From Ramlibacter sp. (GTDB lineage: Bacteria > Pseudomonadota > Gammaproteobacteria > Burkholderiales > Burkholderiaceae_C), in assembly GCA_016713005.1 (NCBI GenBank), contig JADJPY010000011.1, positions 248,001-312,000 of the forward strand: DNA of 64,000 bases, in the 5' to 3' direction. The position numbers were made by a program, and so were the translations under genes. A model generated the notes under the pieces. The model was not told the origin of the DNA, ran no database searches, and saw nothing but the letters and a program-made list of their open reading frames with translations. Positions 59,301-64,000 of this stretch are shown here, one piece after another; positions within the stretch are counted from its first letter, which is position 1; each line of letters starts with the position of its first letter.

Positions 59301-59518
59301 CCGCGCCCGCCGCTCAGGCTGATCGAGCCGCTGCTGCCGGCCGAATAGGTGCCGTTGGCGGGCGTGAAGTAGCCGTTGACCACCTGCCCGGCGCTGGTCG
59401 TCACGTCCGTGCCGTTGTTCTGCGGCACGGCGCAGGTCTGCGCCTGCGCCCCCAGGTGAAGGGCCGCACACAGCAGCAAAGCGATGCGCTTCAAGGGCGC
59501 GGCGATGCGGGCGTACAT
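56390..59518 (-). CDS. Large secreted DUF11-repeat protein with Gly-rich N-terminal region
   Basis: A 1042-residue surface protein. ATG 59518 gives a basic signal peptide (APLKRIALLLCAALHLGAQAQ). Residues about 27-540 are Gly/Ser-rich with several poly-Gly runs (near 310-325 and 465-475). Four DUF11-type Ig-like repeats start near 549, 681, 810 and 940, each about 130 residues with LSITK-like openings and NTA/NNTA ends. The fourth is only about 102 residues and stops at TVTATGLP, so the C-terminus looks truncated. No sorting signal follows. Probably an adhesin or matrix protein. Confidence 0.85.
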   Translation of the reverse strand: MYARIAAPLKRIALLLCAALHLGAQAQTCAVPQNNGTDVTTSAGQVVNGYFTPANGTYSAGSSGSISLSGGRGSTTWVTGDLALIIQMQCVDLNRDEADTYGDGVAGRPGAGYLETGSSDCKVGRYEYVPAGVGTSGSSFVPGAALQYTYVQANPTSTAPRRSFQVVRVPQYGNLTLGGQLNALAWDGLNGGVMALDVARTLAFGGNTINAAAMGFRGGGGRESTADGNNPYRHREATSVSHAAKAEGIAGTPRYVWTDDSPFDRASIAGTWSDLSAQAYVGYPGTGTTADFDFARGAPGNAGGGGQYYTGGYHNGGGGGGGNGGAGGRGAFGWRAAGWATVLSDYSNIETETGQHLAAFGGSAFGGAGVARVVMGGGGGAGDHNGNSGTLTEARGRTSGATGGGVVLIRAGALSGSGTIDARGGDGNDNPLNDASGAGAAGGSVVLVSPNWSSGSLSLDVRGGRGGDSWLGGGSAHSGGGGGGGGVIVRTGGVSASIGGGSNGITNTADAPPGGVDHGALPGNPGVNLLITEASDPVTNSGYRCLPQTDLSITKVGSTSTASVGQTVNFTLTVGNTGPQQATAATVLDTLSTGLGTLTFISASGSNGATTLTASSITGGNTFNGTVTIPAGQTLTLVLRATAASDGLRTNTAQVSPPANAADPNLSNNTASATLVVGSRADLSAAKAVNTPTLALGGTTTFTLTYANLGPDTATGANVTDTLPLQMGTLTFVSASGAAGATLTSSSVTGNTFNGTVTLPASSTLTVVLRAVAGTTAVVINTTTIAPPATVTDANPSNNMGTAQVAIGPQADLSITKSATPAVVNQDQTTTFTVTVVNAGPNAATGATVNDTLPSGLSGMTLTGVTTAGGGTLTLSATSSSQFNGTLTLPAGSTVSLSLRAIAGGVGVQVNNASVTAPASVIDTNPANNTAQATVTIPLPANLQVDKTNGVSALGSGNTTSYTITVSNLGPNAADGSTLADAAVAGLSCTSVTCAGATGGAICPGSPAIAALQGAGLTLSTLPANSTLTFVVTCTVTATGLP

Positions 59519-59644
59519 GGGTGCGCAATGTACCTTGCAGCGCACCAAATGTGACAATTTGTATTCAGACTTTTAAGGGAATACTTGGCGGATTGGCCTC
59601 CGGCCGACGCACGGCAGCGCCTGAGCTCACCCGCAGGCCCGGTC

Positions 59645-60265
59645 TCAGCGCGCCAGCGCCGGAAACAGCTTGACCAGCCCGTCGGCCATCACCTCGACGG
59701 CCAGTGCCGCCAGGATCAGCCCCATCAGCCGGGTCATCACGTTGATGCCCGTCTTGCCCAGCACCCGTGCGATGGGCTGCGCCAGCGAGAAGCACAGCGC
59801 CGTGGCCAGCGCGATCACCACGCCATACCCCACCAGCGTGGCCAGCTGCCAGAAGTTCTTCGCCTTGTCGGCGTAGATCACCACGGTGGACATGGTGGCC
59901 GGCCCCGTCAGCAGCGGGATGGTCAGCGGCACCACAGCGATGGAGGCGCGCGCCGCGGCGTCCTGCATCTCGGCGGCGTTGGAGCGCGCCTCGGCCGGCT
60001 GGGCGTTGAGCATGCTCAGCGCGCTGATCAGCAGCAACAGCCCACCGCCCACCTGGAAGCTGGCCAGCGAGATGCTGAAGAACTCCAGGATCTTGAGCCC
60101 CATCAGCGCACTGGCGGCGATCACCGCGAACGCGCTGAATGACGAGATCCACACCGTGCGCTGGCGCTGCGCAAACGAGAAATCCTGCGTGTAGTGGATG
60201 AAAAACGGCACGCAGGCCAGCGGGTTGACGATGGCCAGCAGCGTGATCAGTGGCTTGAAGTCCAT
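59645..60265 (-). CDS. MarC-family integral membrane protein
   Basis: A 206-residue membrane protein with six hydrophobic segments. The MarC/UPF0056 signature is clear: LLAIVNPLACVPFFI near residues 9-23, VVPLTIPLLTGPATMSTVVIYA near 112-133 and the C-terminal INVMTRLMGLILAALAVEVMADGL. Despite the name it is not shown to cause multidrug resistance; NAAT family members may export small amino acids. It follows the SDR gene by three bases. Confidence 0.92.
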   Translation of the reverse strand: MDFKPLITLLAIVNPLACVPFFIHYTQDFSFAQRQRTVWISSFSAFAVIAASALMGLKILEFFSISLASFQVGGGLLLLISALSMLNAQPAEARSNAAEMQDAAARASIAVVPLTIPLLTGPATMSTVVIYADKAKNFWQLATLVGYGVVIALATALCFSLAQPIARVLGKTGINVMTRLMGLILAALAVEVMADGLVKLFPALAR

Positions 60266-60268
60266 GCC

Positions 60269-61015
60269 TCAGCGCCCCCCCGACACATCCACCAGCGACA
60301 TGGTGGTGTAGCTGGCGTGGGGCGACAGCAGCCAGACGATGGCCTGTGCCACCTCTTCGGCCGAGCCGCCGCGCTGCATGGGCACCAGGTGGGCCAGGTC
60401 GCGCACACGGTCGGGCAGGCCGCCCGAGGCATGGATGTCGGTCTCGATCAGCCCCGGGCGCACCGCGTTGACGCGGATGCCCTCGGCGGCCACCTCCTTG
60501 GCCAGCCCCACCGTCATCACGTCGATCGCACCCTTGGCCGCGGCGTAGTCCACGTACTGCCCCGGCGAGCCCAGGCGCGACGCTGCGCTGGACACATTGA
60601 CGATGGCGCCGCCTTTGCCCCCGTGGCGCGTGCTCATGCGGCGCACCGCCTCCCGCGCGCACAGGAAAGAGCCGATCACGTTGATGTCAAACATGCGCCG
60701 CAGGCGCGCCATGCTCATCTCGTCCACGCGGGCCGTCATGTCCACCACGCCGGCGTTGTTGACCAGCGCCGTGAGAAGACCCAGCTCGGCGTCCACCCGC
60801 GCAAACATCTGCAGCACCTGGTCTTCCTGCGCCACATCGGCCTGCACGGCGATGGCCCGGCCGCCCGCGGCGCGGATGGACTGCACCACCGCGTCAGCCG
60901 CGCCCGCCTGGGCTGCGTAGTTGACCGCCACCGCGTACCCCTGGCGTGCCGCCAGCAGGGCGGTGGCTGCGCCGATGCCGCGGCTGCCACCCGTGATCAG
61001 GACCACTTGCTCCAA
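60269..61015 (-). CDS. SDR-family NAD(P)-dependent oxidoreductase
   Basis: A 248-residue short-chain dehydrogenase. It has the cofactor motif LITGGSRGIGAAT near residues 6-18, NNAGVVD near 87, the catalytic serine in NVSSAAS and Tyr-Lys in YVDYAAAKGAID near 152-163. The start is TTG 61015 with a GCAGGAG ribosome-binding site seven bases upstream; no ATG or GTG fits the family N-terminus. The sequence is FabG-like but too general for a substrate. Confidence 0.88.
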   Translation of the reverse strand: MEQVVLITGGSRGIGAATALLAARQGYAVAVNYAAQAGAADAVVQSIRAAGGRAIAVQADVAQEDQVLQMFARVDAELGLLTALVNNAGVVDMTARVDEMSMARLRRMFDINVIGSFLCAREAVRRMSTRHGGKGGAIVNVSSAASRLGSPGQYVDYAAAKGAIDVMTVGLAKEVAAEGIRVNAVRPGLIETDIHASGGLPDRVRDLAHLVPMQRGGSAEEVAQAIVWLLSPHASYTTMSLVDVSGGR

Positions 61016-61148
61016 AACCCGTCTCCTGCAACAGTACGGCCAACGCGGTGACAATGCCCCGCGCCGGCCCAAGACCCCATTACAACAGCCCCGGCCCCGC
61101 TTTTTCCGCCTTTCTGACCGCCACACACTACAACCAGGAGCAAACCCC

Positions 61149-61841
61149 ATGGGTGCCTTCATCGAACTCCGGGCCGCCGACGGCCACGCCTTTCCCGCCT
61201 ATGTGGCGCAACCCCCCGTGCTGCCCAAGGGCGGCGTGGTGGTGGTGCAGGAGATCTTTGGCGTCAACGCCCACATCCGGGCCGTGGCCGACAGCTATGC
61301 CGCCGAGGGCTACCTGGCCGTGGCGCCGTCCACCTTCCACCGCGTCAAGTCGGGGGTGGACCTGGGCTACACGCAAGAGGACATGGGCGCGGGCTTCGCC
61401 CTCAAGGGCGCCGTCGAGGCGCTGCCCGCCCCCGGCGTACTGCAGGACATCCAGGCCGCCATCACCCACGCCGCGCAGGGCGGCAAGGTGGGCATCGTGG
61501 GCTACTGCTGGGGCGGGCTGCTGACCTGGCGCTCCGCCTGCCTGCTGTCGGGCCTGAGCGCCGCCGCGCCGTACTACGGCGGTGGCGTCACCACGCCCGA
61601 GGAGATTGCCCGCAAGCCGCGCGTGCCGGTGATGGCCCACTTTGGCGACCAGGACCACTGGATCCCCATGGACACGGTGGCCGCCTTCCGCGCCGCCCAC
61701 CCCGAGGTGGAGACACATGTTTACGCCGCCAACCACGGCTTCAACTGCAACGAGCGCGCCTCGTGGGACGCCGCCGCCGCCGCGCTGGCGCGCCAGCGCA
61801 CGCTGGCCTTCTTTGCGCAGCATCTGGGCAGCGGGGCGTGA
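61149..61841 (+). CDS. Dienelactone hydrolase family protein
   Basis: A 230-residue alpha/beta-hydrolase. The catalytic cysteine sits in GIVGYCWGGLLTW near residue 120, aspartate in HFGDQDHWIP near 170 and histidine in AANHGFNC near 200. Such enzymes open dienelactones in chlorocatechol pathways or hydrolyse related esters; no chlorocatechol genes are nearby, so a broad carboxymethylenebutenolidase annotation is appropriate. ATG 61149 follows CAGGAGCAAACC. Confidence 0.9.
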   Translation: MGAFIELRAADGHAFPAYVAQPPVLPKGGVVVVQEIFGVNAHIRAVADSYAAEGYLAVAPSTFHRVKSGVDLGYTQEDMGAGFALKGAVEALPAPGVLQDIQAAITHAAQGGKVGIVGYCWGGLLTWRSACLLSGLSAAAPYYGGGVTTPEEIARKPRVPVMAHFGDQDHWIPMDTVAAFRAAHPEVETHVYAANHGFNCNERASWDAAAAALARQRTLAFFAQHLGSGA

Positions 61842-62794
61842 TGATGGCGCCCGGCTGGCCCCTGCGTCGATTTTGCGGGTGTTTTTGGCCTCTGGCCCCC
61901 GCCAGTATTGGATGGGCCGCTATTATTTTGATAGCGTTTGCCGGTGCGGTGCAGGCCGCCGACTACCGCGGCCCGCTGTTTGACGCCCACCTGCACTACA
62001 ACGAGGAAGCCTTTGGCCAGCCCCAGGCCGCCAACAGCGGCCCGCACCCGCTGGCCGACGTGCTGGCGCGCATGCAGCGCAACGGCGTCAAGGCCATCAT
62101 CGCCAACAGCCGGCCCAACGACGGCACCAAGGCGCTGGCCGCCTCGCCCCAGACGCGCGCCGCCGGCGTCACCGTGGTGCCCTTCATCCGCCTGTACCGC
62201 AACCGCGACGACTACACCAACTGGTTCCGCGACGAGACCATCTACGACATGGTGGTGGCCGAGCATGCGCGCGGCACCGCGGGCGGGCCTTTCCGCGGGA
62301 TTGGCGAGTTCCACCTGTACGACAGCGCCAACGCCAACGGCCCCGTGGCCAAAAAGCTCATGGTGTACGCCGAGGAAAAAAACCTCGCCATCCTGGCCCA
62401 TGTGGACGACGCGGCCATCGACCTGCTGATGGCGCACCCGCCGTCAAAAGGGCAGAGGACGCGCCTGATCTGGGCCCACACCGGTATCGGCGGCGTGCCC
62501 GCCGCGCGCGTGGACGAGCTGTTTGCCCGCTACCCGCTGCTGATGGGCGAGCTGTCGTACCGCCCCGGCCTGACGTGCGACGGTGGCAAGCTCTGCCCCG
62601 AGTGGCGCGCCCTGCTGCTGAAGTACCCCAACCGCTTTGTCATCGGCTCGGACACCTGGGTCAACCAGCGCTGGATGTACTACGACGACCTGATGCAGGG
62701 CTACCGCACCTGGCTGGGCGACCTGCCGCCCGACGTGGCCCGCAAGATCGGCTGGGAGAATGCGGCGGGGTTGTTTGGGGTGAAGGCGCCTTGA
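61841..62794 (+). CDS. Amidohydrolase-type metal-dependent hydrolase with repeat-encoded signal peptide
   Basis: A 317-residue protein beginning in a TGATG overlap with the hydrolase upstream. After the signal peptide (cleaved near AVQAADY, residue 38) comes a TIM-barrel hydrolase: LFDAHLHYNEEAF near 43-55, HVDDAAIDLLM near 187, RLIWAHTGIGG near 207, and GSDTWVNQRWMYYDD near 267, consistent with the amidohydrolase metal ligands. Codons about 13-33 of the signal peptide are a family B repeat. Function unknown. Confidence 0.83.
   Translation: MMAPGWPLRRFCGCFWPLAPASIGWAAIILIAFAGAVQAADYRGPLFDAHLHYNEEAFGQPQAANSGPHPLADVLARMQRNGVKAIIANSRPNDGTKALAASPQTRAAGVTVVPFIRLYRNRDDYTNWFRDETIYDMVVAEHARGTAGGPFRGIGEFHLYDSANANGPVAKKLMVYAEEKNLAILAHVDDAAIDLLMAHPPSKGQRTRLIWAHTGIGGVPAARVDELFARYPLLMGELSYRPGLTCDGGKLCPEWRALLLKYPNRFVIGSDTWVNQRWMYYDDLMQGYRTWLGDLPPDVARKIGWENAAGLFGVKAP
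61879..61942 (+). repeat. Family B dispersed repeat, copy 8 (encodes a signal peptide core)
   Basis: gtgtttttggcctctggccc, cccgccagtattggatgggc, then cgctattattttgatagcg. GCTAT/ATAGC can pair at the end. It is in frame with the amidohydrolase and translates as FWPLAPASIGWAAIILIAF. Confidence 0.85.
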
Positions 62795-62914
62795 GGCCGG
62801 GGTGGCTGGAAGCGGCGGCGCGAAGCCGATGTACAAGCCGGTTCTGGGAGTTTTTCATGTCCGGTTTATCCCGCAGCAGTCAAACTGAGACGCAGAATCT
62901 GCGGCATACGTTAC

Positions 62915-62922
62915 GTTAAAGC
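62915..62922 (+). other. Candidate left boundary of an integron-type gene cassette
   Basis: GTTAAAGC lies three bases before an ATG, the position of a cassette recombination point (G|TT). It matches the R' consensus GTTRRRY in six of seven bases. The partner at the other end is the attC-like site at 63205-63273. Confidence 0.4.
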
Positions 62923-62924
62923 AC

Positions 62925-63210
62925 ATGGCCCAACACTTCGCGGTCGAGATTCAACTGCTACCTGCAGAGCAGGGCGGGCGCGTCGGACCTTTGGCGGCCG
63001 GCGAATGGCGAACAGTCCTCGGTATCAACAACCGAGCATTGGTCAGCGCGGTTGATGTTTGACGGAGCGCCAACGCCAGGCGAGTCCTTCCGAGCAACCG
63101 TCCAGTTGCTCTTGCCAGAGGCTCAGCAGCACTTCCCTGAAGGCGCTGAGTTCACGGTGTGGGAAGGCGGTACCAAGGGAGTGGGTCATGTTCTCTCCGC
63201 TGCGCTTTAA
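62925..63210 (+). pseudogene. Frameshifted small gene resembling EF-Tu C-terminal domain
   Basis: Frame one from ATG 62925 reads MAQHFAVEIQLLPAEQGGR and on to GINNRAL before drifting to a stop at 63060. The second frame reads WSARLMFDGAPTPGESFRA and continues to GGTKGVGHVLSAAL and TAA 63208-63210. Deleting one T at 63039-63040 joins them into about 94 residues. The joined pattern (KLL..EEGGR, then a P-G-E/D, V-L-EGG-T-GVG ending) is like the last domain of EF-Tu. Either a decayed gene or a sequencing error. Confidence 0.65.
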
Positions 63211-63273
63211 CCCTGCCGTCAAGCGGACCTGCGCCAGCGAATCTGGCGGGTCCGCTTACCTTGCACGCTAAAC
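63205..63273 (+). other. attC-like recombination site (integron cassette end)
   Basis: CTTTAAC (63205-63211) and GCTAAAC (63267-63273) resemble the R'' and R' boxes. Between them AAGCGGACC (63221-63229) pairs with GGTCCGCTT (63249-63257), a TG bulge follows, then CGCCAG pairs with CTGGCG around a 5-base loop. The one-sided bulge and unpaired spacers are typical of attC hairpins. The TAA of the frameshifted gene is inside R''. Confidence 0.55.
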
Positions 63274-63347
63274 CACCCTCAATAGCCTATTTGCACACAA
63301 ACACCTCGGCGAGCCTGAAGTGAACAACTTGACCAAACTCCTTTCAA

Positions 63348-63665
63348 GTGAAGCGCTGGACGCCGAAGTCGTGTCCGGTGTCAGCACGGCTTCGCCATGA
63401 TTTCCTGCTGCCGCTTGGTCCTGGCCGGCTGTCTTCCATCTATTGCCTGTTTTCAGGCAAGAGTGTTCGCCGCCCGGTCAAGGTCCTCAGTGTCCTTTGG
63501 CTGGTGGCCAGCGCCCCCGCAGCGCTGCTGATCACCATGGGCTACGCGTTCAACTCGAACAAGTTGAATCCGCTGATCACCGTGCCTCTGTGGATTGCGG
63601 CCGGCCTTGCCTGTATCTGGTTGCCAGTCGCGCTACGTGCGCTCTTCAGACGCGGGCCGGATTGA
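63348..63665 (+). CDS. Hypothetical small membrane protein
   Basis: A 105-residue frame from GTG 63348. The last 65 residues look genuine: two hydrophobic segments (KVLSVLWLVASAPAALLITMGYAF and ITVPLWIAAGLACIWLPVAL) joined by a polar loop and an Arg-rich end. The first 40 residues look poor, so the true start or an upstream frame change may be missed. It lies between the cassette-like segment and a GST gene. No function is suggested. Confidence 0.45.
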   Translation: MKRWTPKSCPVSARLRHDFLLPLGPGRLSSIYCLFSGKSVRRPVKVLSVLWLVASAPAALLITMGYAFNSNKLNPLITVPLWIAAGLACIWLPVALRALFRRGPD

Positions 63666-63704
63666 TTGCCCGGCACACCACCACAAGCAGCAAGAATTGC
63701 CCAC

Positions 63705-64000
63705 ATGATCCACCTCCACTACTACCCCAGCACCGCGGCGATGGTGCCGCACATCCTGCTTGAAGAAATCGGCGCGCCCTACCAGCGCGTGCTGGTGGAC
63801 CGCATGTCGGACGCGCACAAGACGCCGGCCTACCTGGCGCTCAACCCCAACGGGCTGATCCCGGTGCTGACGGATGGCGACCTGGTGCTGTACGAGACGG
63901 CGGCCATCGCGCTGCACCTGGCGGACACGCACCCCCAGGCCGCTCTGGTGCCGGCGCTGGGCACGGCGGCCCGCGCGCAGTTCTACAAATGGCTGATGTG
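63705..64000 (+). CDS. Glutathione S-transferase, N-terminal part (truncated by window end)
   Basis: From ATG 63705 the frame stays open to the window edge (98 codons). It shows the thioredoxin-fold GST domain: IHLHYYPSTAAMVPHILLEE, a cis-proline segment in LNPNGLIPVLTDGD near residues 48-61, and YETAAIALHLAD near 65-76 with the glutathione-binding Glu-Thr/Ser position. The C-terminal helical domain is outside the window. Substrate unknown. Confidence 0.88.
   Translation, partial: MIHLHYYPSTAAMVPHILLEEIGAPYQRVLVDRMSDAHKTPAYLALNPNGLIPVLTDGDLVLYETAAIALHLADTHPQAALVPALGTAARAQFYKWLM

Noticed and set aside
57089..59554. An 821-codon plus-strand frame opposite the DUF11 protein
   Set aside because: No domain or normal start; composition is that of a shadow. 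The minus strand has a signal peptide and four repeats.
1062..61942. Insertion sequences as an explanation for the short repeats
   Set aside because: No transposase gene or typical IS ends accompany any copy, and copies are under 120 bases.

Overview
The window is GC-rich, densely coded bacterial chromosome that looks like Betaproteobacteria, order Burkholderiales, probably family Comamonadaceae. This rests on gene content and order (gatCAB divergent from mreBCD-mrdA, ilvE next to a small zinc-finger gene and an LPS sugar locus, a homoprotocatechuate meta-cleavage operon) and on two dispersed short repeats of a kind I associate with that family. No rRNA, tRNA, CRISPR array, transposase or phage gene was seen.

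Layout. 1-8135 (minus): hpaR-hpaG1-hpaG2-hpaE-hpaD-hpaF-hpaH-hpaI, the meta-cleavage route for 3,4-dihydroxyphenylacetate, followed by a class II aldolase and a ketopantoate-reductase-like gene; a HpaR-type operator/promoter lies at 8143-8176. 8224-11232 (plus): radA, a membrane protein, ilvE and a zinc-finger protein. 11255-21434 (plus): ten tightly packed genes for LPS sugar assembly (GT4, GT11, GT10, manC, gmd, a GDP-fucose-synthase-type reductase, a ColD-type dehydratase, FkbM methyltransferase, galE, GT25). The ColD-type gene, with His in place of the PLP lysine, suggests GDP-colitose rather than only GDP-fucose.

21686-23680 (minus): an OmpR/CpxA-like two-component pair. 23766-30328: acyl-CoA ligase, AmpG-like permease, M48 protease, MBL hydrolase, xth, pyrE and a DUF4124 protein. 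30385-33730 (minus): gatCAB, divergent from mreBCD-mrdA (33958-38561), the elongasome. 38646-41697: TSUP permease and a sigma54-promoted amtB. 41708-45020 (minus): GMC oxidoreductase and mmsA. 45153-48563 (plus): HAD-UbiA fusion, SMR-type flippase and GT39, a possible lipid-linked pentose system. 48490-51098 (minus): AtuA-like protein and enoyl-CoA hydratase. 51281-54891 (plus): a Mla-type lipid transporter with a STAS-fused permease. 54912-62794: a cNMP-binding protein, a methyltransferase, a large DUF11 surface protein, MarC, SDR, dienelactone hydrolase and an amidohydrolase. 62915-63273 resembles a decayed integron gene cassette with an attC-like site; the window ends inside a glutathione S-transferase gene.

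The most notable non-gene structures are two repeat families. Family A (four copies) always starts at or within a few bases of the stop codon of the upstream gene, in the same orientation, and three copies share an identical loop core carried on compensated, different stems. Family B (eight copies, about 55-65 bp) lies between genes and inside five open reading frames; in one it encodes the hydrophobic core of a signal peptide and in another it runs the reading frame on into the next gene.
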